Source of the DNA: an uncultured Pseudogracilibacillus sp.
Lineage (GTDB): Bacteria; Bacillota; Bacilli; Bacillales; Amphibacillaceae
Reading direction: 5' to 3'
Assembly (NCBI GenBank): GCA_937960785.1
Contig: CALGOZ010000115.1
Coordinates: 32,049-96,048, forward strand
Length of the DNA stretch: 64,000 nt
Shown here one piece after another: positions 25,123 through 33,341 of the stretch; position 1 is the stretch's first letter; the number at the start of each line of letters is the position of its first letter. The notes below the pieces were generated by a model. That model made no database searches. It had not been told where the DNA came from and saw only the letters and a list, made by a program, of their open reading frames with translations. Both the position numbers and the translations under genes were made by a program.

Positions 25123-26128
25123 ATGGAAAAGATGATTGTACGGCATATGTTGCTTCAGTCGGAATAGGTGAGCCAAAAACATTAATTTTCCAAGAAGAAG
25201 CAAAAGTATTAGCTAAAGAAAATTCAGCTAAAAAAATGAAAAAATAAACCAATTATTACCAGTACTTGGCCATGCGTCGACTTAAAAACGACAACTAGTC
25301 CAACCGATGGAGTATAAAAAACAACTATGATTTTAGAACTAAAAATGTTCTATTTAAAACTCATTCACATACTTTTTCTTTATAGGCAATCGACAATGTG
25401 CTTTCGAGTGCTTCATTACAAAAAACAGTAACTTATGAAGCCGTCGACTTACTTATTTCTGTTTCAAGTACAGATATTTCAATACCCTCTTTTTGTGCCT
25501 ATTTAATAAAAAATCGCCCTTTTAAAGAGATGATCACAAGGATGTCGTTAGGGGGGCTTTGTATGCGCAGGTGGGCCAATTGGACTTGGTTGTGTAGTTA
25601 AATGGTTACAATTACACGAATACACGAAACTAAAACTGCTTTAATCGGATGTGCAGAGCTATGTAGTTTCGCCTTTCAACAAGACGGTGAGTGAACAAGT
25701 AATATTGCGGGGACAGTATTATTTGGTGACGGAGTAGCTGCAACATTCCTTATTGGAAAGTAAATTACCTTATCGTCATTATATCAAGGATGAAAAGTTG
25801 CATATTGAGTTTGTTCATTCTTTATTTAAAAAAGAAACGTTACCTATTATGGGATGGGATATTATAAATTAACGTATTTGAAGTTATTTTTTCTAAACGA
25901 ATTCCTCATTTAGTTACTTCGAGTTGACAGCAACATGTTGACAAGCTAAGGAATGTGTTACAGTTAACTTTCAAAGATCTAGATATGTTTTTAGCTCATC
26001 CCGGTGGTAGGAAAGCATTAGAGGCAGTAGAAGAGGTCTGTAATAACACACATTTATTTACGCATTCGTATGAAGTATTACGTCGTCATGGCAATATGTT
26101 TTTCGCAACATTTTTGATGATTTAGCAA
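25123..26128 (+). pseudogene. bpsA: Degenerate type III polyketide synthase (bpsA/bcsA)
   Basis: No long frame is open, but type III PKS (chalcone-synthase-like) pieces appear in order across all three frames: AYVASVGIGEPKT near 25144, RQLVQPMEYKKQ near 25291, VSSTDISIPS near 25463, the active-site region broken as GGLC then CAGGPIGLGCVVKW near 25555-25605, TALIGCAELCSFAFQQDG near 25637, GTVLFGDGVAATFLIGK near 25710, and DLDMFLAHPGGRKALEAV with the catalytic His near 25978, ending LRRHGNMFFATF near 26080. Many stops and frameshifts make it non-functional. In B. subtilis this enzyme makes alkylpyrones and is followed by bpsB, whose homologue is intact here at 26240. Confidence 0.92.
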
Positions 26129-26239
26129 ATTCCCCAAGGTCTATAAACTTAAACAGAGGCCAAGAAAGTAATATGTTTTAATGAGTTAATTAGAGCCTAG
26201 TTTTTGTTCTGAATTGCTTTTATTGAGGGGGTCAAGGAT

Positions 26240-26764
26240 ATGACGCTATTTTATATACTTATTTTATTTATCATTGTCCAACGTCTAGTTGAGCTATATA
26301 TTGCAAGGAAAAATGAACAATGGATGAAGGCTAGGGGAGGAATCGAAGTAGGAAGGGATCATTATAAATGGTTCCTTATATTACATTTATTATTTTTCGT
26401 TTCTTTACTTGTAGAATTTCATGTAAAACTTATTGAACAGACTGGAGAACTTCCAGTTTATGCTACATTCCTTTTTTTATTTGTACTTGCTCAGTTTGGG
26501 CGCTTTTGGTGTATTTTATCTTTAGGGAGATTTTGGAACACGAAAATAATCGTCCTACCTAAAATTACTATTATTAAAAAAGGGCCTTACAAATATGTTA
26601 AACATCCTAACTATATAATTGTCTTTATCGAATTACTTTCAATCCCGCTATTATTCGGACTTTATATAACGGCGCTAATTTTCCCTTTTCTATATTTACT
26701 ACTACTTACTATTCGAGTCCCTTCTGAAGAGGCGACCCTTAATCGAGCAAGTTCAATGAAATAA
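26240..26764 (+). CDS. bpsB: Isoprenylcysteine carboxyl methyltransferase family protein (BpsB/YpbQ)
   Basis: 174-residue integral membrane methyltransferase of the ICMT family. Helices at about 1-18, 46-62, 75-95 and 130-162; the SAM-binding signature KKGPYKYVKHPNYIIV lies near residue 113. In B. subtilis YpbQ (BpsB) O-methylates alkylpyrones made by the adjacent PKS. Here the PKS gene is wrecked, yet this frame is intact with a good AGGGGGT ribosome site, so it may have another substrate or be in the early stage of loss. Confidence 0.85.
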   Translation: MTLFYILILFIIVQRLVELYIARKNEQWMKARGGIEVGRDHYKWFLILHLLFFVSLLVEFHVKLIEQTGELPVYATFLFLFVLAQFGRFWCILSLGRFWNTKIIVLPKITIIKKGPYKYVKHPNYIIVFIELLSIPLLFGLYITALIFPFLYLLLLTIRVPSEEATLNRASSMK

Positions 26765-26774
26765 ATTCCATATT

Positions 26775-26810
26775 AAAAAGAGGTAATCGACTGATTACCT
26801 CTTATTTCAT
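26775..26810. terminator. Bidirectional terminator between bpsB and csp
   Basis: Stem AAGAGGTAATC/GATTACCTCTT with loop of 4, A run on the left and T-rich on the right. Confidence 0.85.
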
Positions 26811-26827
26811 TTGTATATGAGCTTACG

Positions 26828-27028
26828 TTATTCTTTTACGACGTTCGCAGCTTGTGGGCCACGCTCTCCTTCAACAATTTCAAATGTGACTGCTTGACCT
26901 TCTTCTAACGATTTGAAACCTTCTTCTTGGATTGCAGAATAGTGAACGAAAATATCGTCACCGTCTTCTTGTTGGATAAATCCATATCCTTTTTCTGCGT
27001 TAAACCATTTAACAATACCGTTCTGCAT
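26828..27028 (-). CDS. Cold-shock protein (CspB/CspD type)
   Basis: 66-residue single CSD protein. RNP1 (KGYGFI) and RNP2 (DIFVHYSAI) motifs are intact, with the usual end [10 protein letters not shown]. Binds single-stranded RNA/DNA and melts RNA structure. ATG 27028 is preceded by AGGAGGAATT; the frame upstream is the untranslated leader. That leader is about 150 bases long and contains a terminator-like hairpin (see 27100-27147), suggesting control after transcription starts. Confidence 0.96.
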   Translation of the reverse strand: MQNGIVKWFNAEKGYGFIQQEDGDDIFVHYSAIQEEGFKSLEEGQAVTFEIVEGERGPQAANVVKE

Positions 27029-27099
27029 GTAAATAATTCCTCCTAAATTCTTTCCACGAAAAAACGTGTTAATTGCAAAGAAAAGAATGTATAAAAAGA

Positions 27100-27147
27100 T
27101 TAAAAAAACTTCAGTGAAGATTTGAATCACCAAATTTCACTGAAGTT
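27100..27147 (-). promoter_or_regulatory. Terminator-like hairpin in the csp 5' leader
   Basis: On the minus strand, arms AACTTCAGTGAA (27147-27136) and TTCACTGAAGTT (27118-27107) pair perfectly (12 bp, 17-base loop) and are followed by a run of seven Ts. It lies between the csp promoter and the csp ribosome site, so it could act as a transcription attenuator or a structure melted by Csp. Confidence 0.65.
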
Positions 27148-27186
27148 CATATTTAATGATTCTACACTTCCTCTTTGCTTGTTTAT

Positions 27187-27215
27187 AATATAGCTTCTTT
27201 TGTATTGTACGTCAA
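27187..27215 (-). promoter_or_regulatory. Promoter of the csp gene
   Basis: Minus strand TTGACG (27215-27210), 17-base spacer, TATATT (27192-27187). Expected start near 27180, giving a leader of about 150 bases. Confidence 0.75.
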
Positions 27216-27315
27216 GTACTTATTGAAGGAAATTTGTTAAAAAATTAACGAATTACGAACAAAAAGGTAAGTTTTTAAAAGGACCAAGGTATGGTATAGG
27301 AAGACGTGAGAAGCT

Positions 27316-28299
27316 TTAGTGAACTTTTATTCTTTTTGCACCTAAATATCTTTGTTTCCAATAGTCTTCTTCTAAATGACTAATCCGAACACCTTTTGAA
27401 GTACTTGCATGAATAAATTGACCTTCACCAATATAAATCCCCATATGGGAAGGGCCTGGTTCATACGTTTCAAAAAAGACGAAATCACCTACTGATGGCG
27501 AATCAATCGGATCAGTAAAATTCCATATATCTCTAACGGTTCTAGGTAGGACGAGGTCAACTTCATCGAAGACATATTGAATAAATCCGCTACAATCAAA
27601 CCCTTTCCTTGACGTACCACCCCATTTATAAGGTGTCCCAATAAGCGATTTAGCAACAGAGATAACTTCACTTGGATTCGTCGACTTTACCGGTACAATA
27701 GCAGGGTCATTAACTTCTGTATTTATTTCTGTTTCGGGAGCCTCGACTTGTTCTTCTGTTTTAGTAGGTGAAAATAGTTCCTTCACTGCATCATCTGCTT
27801 TTACCCGTTCAATCGCTTCTTTCGTTAAATTACCGTATATACCATCAATTTTTCCTTTATAATAACCATAAAAATATAATACTTCTTGCACTTGTTCAAC
27901 TTGGGAACTGGTTTCACCGTAAGTAATTTTGTTTAAATAAGGTTTTATTTCTTTGATAGCTATTTGTTTTTCTTTATTTTGTAGTCGTTGAAAAGTATCT
28001 TTGTTTATTTGACCGTTGATAGTAATTGCTTCAGATGATTGGAAGCTTCTTACTGCTTGCTCTGTGTATAAACCATACTGTCCATCGATCCGGTCGTTAT
28101 AGTAACCAAGTTTTTTTAATTTAAGTTGGATATGTCGGACGAGTTCACCGTGATCTCCATATTCAATCGGTTCTTGATGAATGACATCCTCTGCCTGATA
28201 TGGTACGGCTAAAGCACTTTGCAGTGATAAAGATTGAGTAAGGGCAAAACTGTATAGAAGGGAGCGTCTCATTGCTTTTTCAACAGCTTTAGTTTGCAT
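27316..28299 (-). CDS. Secreted NlpC/P60 peptidoglycan endopeptidase with two PG-binding domains
   Basis: 327 residues. A signal peptide (about residues 10-31, ending near ALA) leads to two PG_binding_1 repeats (IQLKLKKLGYYNDRIDGQYG at about 57, and VQEVLYFYGYYKGKIDGIYG at about 132), a Glu/Pro linker, and a C-terminal NlpC/P60 domain with Cys in FDCSGFIQY, His in PSHMGIYIG and a second His in FIHAST. It should cut gamma-D-Glu-diaminoacid bonds in the wall. AAAGGAG precedes ATG 28299. Likely a DL-endopeptidase for growth or separation; exact role not readable. Confidence 0.92.
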   Translation of the reverse strand: MQTKAVEKAMRRSLLYSFALTQSLSLQSALAVPYQAEDVIHQEPIEYGDHGELVRHIQLKLKKLGYYNDRIDGQYGLYTEQAVRSFQSSEAITINGQINKDTFQRLQNKEKQIAIKEIKPYLNKITYGETSSQVEQVQEVLYFYGYYKGKIDGIYGNLTKEAIERVKADDAVKELFSPTKTEEQVEAPETEINTEVNDPAIVPVKSTNPSEVISVAKSLIGTPYKWGGTSRKGFDCSGFIQYVFDEVDLVLPRTVRDIWNFTDPIDSPSVGDFVFFETYEPGPSHMGIYIGEGQFIHASTSKGVRISHLEEDYWKQRYLGAKRIKVH

Positions 28300-28497
28300 C
28301 TTTATGCTCCTTTCTTTTATGTCGAATTATTAACAATTTTATGAAGGACCTCTCCATGATATACGTTACAATTATATTACGATAAGTATAAGTTCATCTT
28401 TTATATAATATTTGTTATACTTAATATGTTTATTTTAGAGGAATAATCATAATCGTATAAATAACTTAATTTATAAAAAGGATAGGGTGGGATCAGG

Positions 28498-29451
28498 ATG
28501 AGAAATGAAGCGGCTTATTTAAATTTATTACAAGAAATATTAGATGAAGGTATTAAAAAAAATGACCGTACAAATACCGGGACGTATTCCTTATTTGGTA
28601 AACAAATTAGGTTTAATTTAGAAGAAGGGTTTCCGCTTCTTACAACGAAATTTGTCTCGTTCCGTTTACTTGCAAGTGAGCTTCTCTGGTTTCTAAAAGG
28701 CGATACAAACATTCGTTATTTATTAGAAAATAACAATAATATATGGAATGAATGGGCTTTTAAGAAATGGGTTGAAAGCGACGAATACGATGGTCCGGAC
28801 ATGACAGACTTTGGTCGGCGTAGCTTAGTTGATGAAGAATTTAACGTACAATATAAAGAGCAAATGGAACGTTTCAAGGAAAAAATTCTAACAGACGATG
28901 CTTTTGCGGAAAAATATGGTGATCTAGGCTTCGTCTATGGAAAGCAATGGCGAAAATGGGAAGGACCTAGAGGTGAAATAATCGATCAAATAAAAGATGT
29001 CATTCATTCAATCAAGCATAATCCAGATTCCCGTCGTCATATCGTATCTGCTTGGAATCCGGTTGATATACCGAATATGGCGCTACCTCCATGTCACACA
29101 TTGTTTCAGTTTTACGTAGCAGAGGGAAAACTTTCTTGTCAGTTATACCAGCGGAGTGCGGATGTTTTTTTAGGTGTTCCTTTTAATATTGCAAGTTATG
29201 CCTTGCTTACTCATTTAATTGCAAAAGAAACAGGCCTTAAGATAGGGGAGTTCATCCATACCTTTGGTGATGTGCACATTTATTCAAACCACGTAGAGCA
29301 AGTAAAGCTACAACTTACTAGAAAGCCAAAACCTCTACCGCAACTAAAAATCAATACGAACAAGGAATCGATTTTCGATTATGAGTTATCTGATTTTGAA
29401 ATCGTTGGTTATGAACATCATCCAGCAATAAAAGCACCAGTAGCGGTATAA
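28498..29451 (+). CDS. thyA: Thymidylate synthase (ThyA type)
   Basis: 317 residues, with the insert-bearing length found in the long ThyA subgroup. Makes dTMP from dUMP using methylene-THF. Catalytic Cys in [43 protein letters not shown] and HIYSNH motifs are all present. It precedes dfrA by about 110 bases, a classic pair because ThyA turns THF into DHF. Ribosome site GGTGGGATCAGG is modest. Confidence 0.97.
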   Translation: MRNEAAYLNLLQEILDEGIKKNDRTNTGTYSLFGKQIRFNLEEGFPLLTTKFVSFRLLASELLWFLKGDTNIRYLLENNNNIWNEWAFKKWVESDEYDGPDMTDFGRRSLVDEEFNVQYKEQMERFKEKILTDDAFAEKYGDLGFVYGKQWRKWEGPRGEIIDQIKDVIHSIKHNPDSRRHIVSAWNPVDIPNMALPPCHTLFQFYVAEGKLSCQLYQRSADVFLGVPFNIASYALLTHLIAKETGLKIGEFIHTFGDVHIYSNHVEQVKLQLTRKPKPLPQLKINTNKESIFDYELSDFEIVGYEHHPAIKAPVAV

Positions 29452-29454
29452 AAA

Positions 29455-29480
29455 GTCGTGACGAATTCGTTACGTTTTTT
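29455..29480 (+). terminator. Probable terminator after thyA
   Basis: CGTGACGAATTCGTTACG is self-complementary (one G-T pair) and is followed by six Ts. Confidence 0.55.
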
Positions 29481-29487
29481 ACTAATA

Positions 29488-29517
29488 CTGTCCTTTTTTC
29501 CGTGATTAAGATACAAT
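29488..29517 (+). promoter_or_regulatory. Candidate promoter for dfrA
   Basis: CTGTCC (29488-29493), 18-base spacer, TACAAT (29512-29517). Confidence 0.45.
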
Positions 29518-29559
29518 GAAGGGGTAATATTAAGAAGTAGATATTAAGGGAGAAGCAAT

Positions 29560-30048
29560 ATGTTAGCATTTATCGTTGCAATGGATAAAAATCGTGTCAT
29601 AGGTTATAAAAATGATATGCCATGGCACATACCGAAAGATTTACAATACTTTAAAGAGAGAACAACAGGGCATACAATCGTAATGGGAAGGAAAACCTTT
29701 GAGTCATTAGGAAGAGTGTTACCGAATCGAAAACATGTCGTCTTAACTCGCACTGAAGCTAATTTCCCAGAAGAAGTAACTGTACTGCATTCAATTACAT
29801 CCTTATTAGATTATATCGAGGAAAGAAAAGATGAAAAAATCTTCATCATCGGAGGCGGAAATTTATTTTCACAAATGTTACCTTATGTCGACCGGATGTA
29901 TATTACAGAAATCGACGAGGTCTTCGAAGGAGATGTGTACTTTCCTGAGTTTGATAAAGATGAGTGGAAAATTATATCGAAAGAAAAAGGACCAAAAGAT
30001 CAAAAAAACCCTTACGATTATTACTATATCGTATACGAACGGAAATAA
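29560..30048 (+). CDS. dfrA: Dihydrofolate reductase
   Basis: 162-residue enzyme regenerating THF from the DHF produced by ThyA. N-terminal FIVAMDKNRVIGYKNDMPWH with the active-site Asp region (MPWHIPKDL, about 20-28), NADPH-binding VMGRKTFESLG, and IIGGGNLFSQML near residue 98 are present. AAGGGAG precedes the ATG. Target of trimethoprim; no feature stands out as unusual. Confidence 0.97.
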   Translation: MLAFIVAMDKNRVIGYKNDMPWHIPKDLQYFKERTTGHTIVMGRKTFESLGRVLPNRKHVVLTRTEANFPEEVTVLHSITSLLDYIEERKDEKIFIIGGGNLFSQMLPYVDRMYITEIDEVFEGDVYFPEFDKDEWKIISKEKGPKDQKNPYDYYYIVYERK

Positions 30049-30176
30049 CTTTATTGCTTGTATTATATAGACGAATCCCTTATGATTGAGTCAAATGAAT
30101 GTATAGTTAAGCATTTATCAGTCGATCTAGCTTTAACAGATCACGATTATTTTATAAATCCAAAGAGGTGGAACGA

Positions 30177-30359
30177 ATGAATATTGCAAATTTAGGATTA
30201 CCGGGATTAATTTTATTGCTCGTTATTGCTCTTTTAATTTTCGGACCGTCAAAGTTACCAGAGATTGGAAGGGCTGCTGGAAATTCTCTACGTGAGTTTA
30301 AGAATGCAACAAAAGGATTAATGGATGATGACGCAAAACAAAAGGAAGAAAATGAATAA
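30177..30359 (+). CDS. tatA: Twin-arginine translocase subunit TatA
   Basis: 60 residues: one short membrane helix (about 6-21), the hinge [14 protein letters not shown], an amphipathic helix and a charged tail rich in Asp/Lys/Glu. TatA forms the pore for folded Tat substrates with TatC. ATG 30177 lies 5 bases after AGAGGTGG; a GTG three codons upstream overlaps that site. A terminator separates it from tatC, which may raise TatA over TatC. Confidence 0.93.
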   Translation: MNIANLGLPGLILLLVIALLIFGPSKLPEIGRAAGNSLREFKNATKGLMDDDAKQKEENE

Positions 30360-30362
30360 GTA

Positions 30363-30402
30363 GAAAAAGGTGTAAGGACACTGGAGCCTTACATCTTTTT
30401 TA
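30363..30402 (+). terminator. Terminator between tatA and tatC
   Basis: Stem AAAAGGTGTAAGG/CCTTACATCTTTT with T run; probably leaky, allowing lower tatC expression. Confidence 0.75.
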
Positions 30403-30440
30403 TCACCGGTTTATATTTTAATGTGGCTGAGGTGTAGAGG

Positions 30441-31184
30441 ATGTCTACTGAACTTAACGAGAAAGCGATGGATGTAACTGGTCATTTGACCGAATTGCGT
30501 AATCGTTTAATGGTTACCGCTTTTGTTTTCGTTGTTTTTTTTATTTTAGGATTTATATATCGCGAAGAAGTGTATTCGTTCTTTGCAAAAGATGTTCATA
30601 TTAAATTAAATATAACGAGTCCCTTGGAGACGGTATGGATCTTTTTTTCAATTGCTGGATTAGTAGCAATTGTCGCTACTTTACCGGTTTTAGCCTTACA
30701 ACTTTGGCTTTTTATTAAACCGGGATTAAAAAAGAATGAGCGACGGGCTACATTGCTTTACGTACCGGTTATTTTTCTTTTGTTTGTCCTTGGCTTAGTT
30801 GCCGGTTATTTAGCTTTTACTCAATTAATTTTTCCTTTTCTTATCGCTTTAAATGATGGACTTTTTAACGAAATTTTTACGGTTGAACGATATTTTAGAA
30901 TTTTATTTCATACGATGATCATATTTGCGTTCGTATTTGAATTACCAATCGTTATGATGTTTTTAACAAGTTTAGGCATAATTACACCAGACTTTTTAAA
31001 ACGTACGAGAAAATACGCTTATTTCATCTTACTTCTAATCAGTGGGCTTATTACACCCCCTGATGTTATTTTACAGATCGTCGTGGCAATCCCTTTAATT
31101 TTGTTATATGAAATTAGCATTATCCTTGCCTCCTATGCGTATAAAAAACGTATGAAGCGTCAAGAGGAATTTGTTCAAGTATAA
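30441..31184 (+). CDS. tatC: Twin-arginine translocase subunit TatC
   Basis: 247 residues with six membrane helices. The receptor motif near the N-terminus (GHLTELRNRLM, about 14-24) and conserved FELPIVMMFL (about 164) identify it. TatC recognises the twin-arginine signal. AGAGG precedes the ATG. The Rieske protein of the bc complex (qcrA, expected just left of the window) is a known Tat client in Bacillus, a possible functional link. Confidence 0.95.
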   Translation: MSTELNEKAMDVTGHLTELRNRLMVTAFVFVVFFILGFIYREEVYSFFAKDVHIKLNITSPLETVWIFFSIAGLVAIVATLPVLALQLWLFIKPGLKKNERRATLLYVPVIFLLFVLGLVAGYLAFTQLIFPFLIALNDGLFNEIFTVERYFRILFHTMIIFAFVFELPIVMMFLTSLGIITPDFLKRTRKYAYFILLLISGLITPPDVILQIVVAIPLILLYEISIILASYAYKKRMKRQEEFVQV

Positions 31185-31334
31185 TGTTGGGAGTTTTACG
31201 TTTTTTCGTTGTTTCTTTGGCAATTTCGACATATAATATGAATTATTATCGGATATTCTTGGACTATTTGTTAAGCTTTGCGGTTGCCCGGGAAATGTTC
31301 CTTAAAATACGGAAATAAGTTAGGGGCGATTTTA

Positions 31335-32039
31335 TTGCAAGAAGTTAATATTTTCCTCGCCTTCGGTGCGGGGTTTTTATCTTTTATATCACCTTGTGTA
31401 TTACCGTTGTATCCGGCTTTTTTATCTTATATCACAGGAATGAGTGTAAGTGATTTACAAGATGAAAATAAAAAGCTTGCAAGAAGAAGCCTTATACATA
31501 CGATTATGTTTCTACTCGGCTTTTCGGCGATTTTTGTTACAATAGGATTTAGTACCACCTTAATTTCCGAATTCTTTTTAATGTATCAACATCTTATTAG
31601 GCAAATTGGTGCGATTTTGATCGTTTTCTTTGGACTAGTTATTGTAGGAGTATTGGACTTTCAATTTTTATCGAAAACAAAATCAGTTACTGTAAAAAAT
31701 CGGCCAGCCGGATTTATCGGCTCTTTCATTATCGGTATGGCTTTTTCGATGGGATGGACACCGTGTACTGGTCCAATTTTAATGGTCGTTTTATCGTTAG
31801 CAGCAACGCACCCAGATCAAGGATTAATCTTAATGATTAGTTATGTGTTAGGCTTTGCAATTCCGTTTCTCGTTTTATCTTTCTTCGTCGGTCGTTTCGA
31901 ATGGATTCGTCGACATAGCCAAAAGATTATGAAAATCGGTGGCTACATTATGATTTTCTTCGGAGTTGCACTATTTTTCGACTGGATGACGAAAATTACA
32001 TCTTTATTAGCTGAATGGACTGGCTTTTACGGATTTTAA
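31335..32039 (+). CDS. ccdA: Cytochrome c biogenesis membrane protein CcdA
   Basis: 234 residues, six helices. Thiol-transfer cysteines lie in FISPCVLPLYPAFLSYITG (first, about residue 18) and GWTPCTGPILM (second, about 140). It moves reducing power across the membrane to keep apocytochrome c thiols reduced, needed for QcrC. TTG 31335 matches the start of B. subtilis CcdA (xDVNYFLAFGAGF vs QEVNIFLAFGAGF) and follows AGGGGCG; the frame upstream lacks support. In B. subtilis yneI/yneJ follow; here mrpB does. Confidence 0.93.
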   Translation: MQEVNIFLAFGAGFLSFISPCVLPLYPAFLSYITGMSVSDLQDENKKLARRSLIHTIMFLLGFSAIFVTIGFSTTLISEFFLMYQHLIRQIGAILIVFFGLVIVGVLDFQFLSKTKSVTVKNRPAGFIGSFIIGMAFSMGWTPCTGPILMVVLSLAATHPDQGLILMISYVLGFAIPFLVLSFFVGRFEWIRRHSQKIMKIGGYIMIFFGVALFFDWMTKITSLLAEWTGFYGF

Positions 32040-32074
32040 CAATGTTGAATTTTTTTAAGATAGTAGGTGAGAAG

Positions 32075-32521
32075 ATGTATAAACCAAATAATCTTATTTT
32101 AAAATCCACTTCTTCTTTAATCGTCTTTATTTTGTTAGGCTTTGCAATTTATTTATTATTAGCCGGTCATAATTCACCCGGTGGCGGATTTATTGGAGGC
32201 CTCACAACGACAGCAGCCTTTCTACTTATGTATATGGCCTTTGGAGAAGAGACGGTAAGAAAAATAATACCAATCAACTTTTTGCTTTTTATTCCAATCG
32301 GCTTATTGTTAGCGACCTTGACGGGACTAGGGGCCTTACTTTTTAACGTTCCATTCTTAACGCATACATTCGGAACGTTTACAATCCCGCTTTTCGGTGA
32401 AGTCGATTTATCAACTGCAATGCTGTTTGACCTTGGTGTTTACTTTACTGTTTTTGGTACTACGATGACGATTATTTTGACAATCAATTCCGATCAACAT
32501 AAAACATCAGAAACAAAATAA
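32075..32521 (+). CDS. Orphan MrpB/MnhB-like Na+/H+ antiporter subunit B
   Basis: 148 residues, four membrane helices, with the MnhB signature HNSPGGGFIGGL near residue 28 and a C-terminal helix FDLGVYFTVFGTTMTIILTI. MnhB normally functions only inside the multi-subunit Mrp antiporter (mrpA-G); none of the other subunits is adjacent. ATG 32075 follows TAGGTGAG. Placed between ccdA and yneK, an unusual place for it. It may supplement an Mrp complex encoded elsewhere or act alone; sequence cannot decide. Confidence 0.85.
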   Translation: MYKPNNLILKSTSSLIVFILLGFAIYLLLAGHNSPGGGFIGGLTTTAAFLLMYMAFGEETVRKIIPINFLLFIPIGLLLATLTGLGALLFNVPFLTHTFGTFTIPLFGEVDLSTAMLFDLGVYFTVFGTTMTIILTINSDQHKTSETK

Positions 32522-32532
32522 ATTTAGCTAGA

Positions 32533-32582
32533 CTCCCTCTAAAGTTATTTTTCTTCTTAATTACTTTAGAGGGATTTTTTAT
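32533..32582 (+). terminator. Terminator after mrpB
   Basis: Stem TCCCTCTAAAGT/ACTTTAGAGGGA followed by TTTTTT. Confidence 0.88.
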
Positions 32583-32584
32583 AT

Positions 32585-32624
32585 AAAAAAAGAAGTATGT
32601 ATTAAAGCTACATACTTCTTTTTA
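32585..32624 (-). terminator. Terminator after yneK
   Basis: Stem AAAGAAGTATGTA/TACATACTTCTTT flanked by A and T runs; serves the converging yneK gene. Confidence 0.85.
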
Positions 32625-32644
32625 GTAATATGTTTAAGGGAAAT

Positions 32645-33136
32645 TTATTTAGAATTGTCTAATTTATATCGCTCACGCCAGTTTTTCCGATAATCTTTTC
32701 GCGACATTTCAAAATATTTTTCGTAAGGTATGATGTCGATATTTTTCTCTTTTAATTTTTTTCTTAAAAATCGGTGGTCTCGTTTCGGAGTTCCAATAAT
32801 ATAACCTTTAATTAAAAGCTCTTGGGTGATAACTTCAGCACCTTCTTCAAGGGCTAACTCTCCGATTTTACTAGCAATCGTCTGTTTTGCAACGTCGCGG
32901 AATAGTTCCGGAACAGGGGAAAGAAGCTCATCTAATAATTCGAGTTCTTCTTCCTGCCACATATGTTTCGTTTTCTCGATAAAGTAATGTTGCCAGTCCA
33001 TTTCTGATTTACCGTCTTCTTTTGGCAATTGTTTCAAGAATTTACGAAACATAAAATAGCCACCAATTGCTAAAGTTCCTAACATTAAAAAACCCCAAAT
33101 AACAACAAAATATTCGAGTAAAATTTGCACAATCAA
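32645..33136 (-). CDS. yneK: YneK-like DUF2621 protein
   Basis: About 163 residues: one N-terminal membrane helix (about 8-30), then a charged cytoplasmic part (KQLPKEDGKSEMDWQHYFIE near residue 34; GTPKRDHRFLRKKLKEKNI near 115) typical of DUF2621/YneK. Function unknown; in B. subtilis yneK lies in the same ccdA-acnA interval. Start is uncertain between TTG 33136 and GTG 33130, both near AAAGGG. Confidence 0.8.
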   Translation of the reverse strand: MIVQILLEYFVVIWGFLMLGTLAIGGYFMFRKFLKQLPKEDGKSEMDWQHYFIEKTKHMWQEEELELLDELLSPVPELFRDVAKQTIASKIGELALEEGAEVITQELLIKGYIIGTPKRDHRFLRKKLKEKNIDIIPYEKYFEMSRKDYRKNWRERYKLDNSK

Positions 33137-33231
33137 CCAGCCCTTTTACTAAAGTTAAATTTAATTAATGAAGAAGTTAAAATAAATGTTTAAATTTATT
33201 GGAAAATATAGTAAGATATAAAAAAGGTTAA

Positions 33232-33261
33232 TTACATACGGGAGTTCAACCTCATTATAAT
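33232..33261 (+). promoter_or_regulatory. Candidate promoter for the histidine kinase gene
   Basis: TTACAT (33232-33237), 18-base spacer, TATAAT (33256-33261), about 80 bases before the kinase start. Confidence 0.55.
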
Positions 33262-33341
33262 CGTTTATATGCATAGACTCAAGAATCTCACCATAAAGAT
33301 AGAGAAGAAAGGAAAATTGTATCTTATAAGGGGGAAAAAGA

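Noticed and set aside
27120..27170. Seven-codon leader frame (MNFSEIW) overlapping the csp leader hairpin
   Set aside because: Possible ribosome site is about 17 bases from the ATG; too short and unsupported to call.
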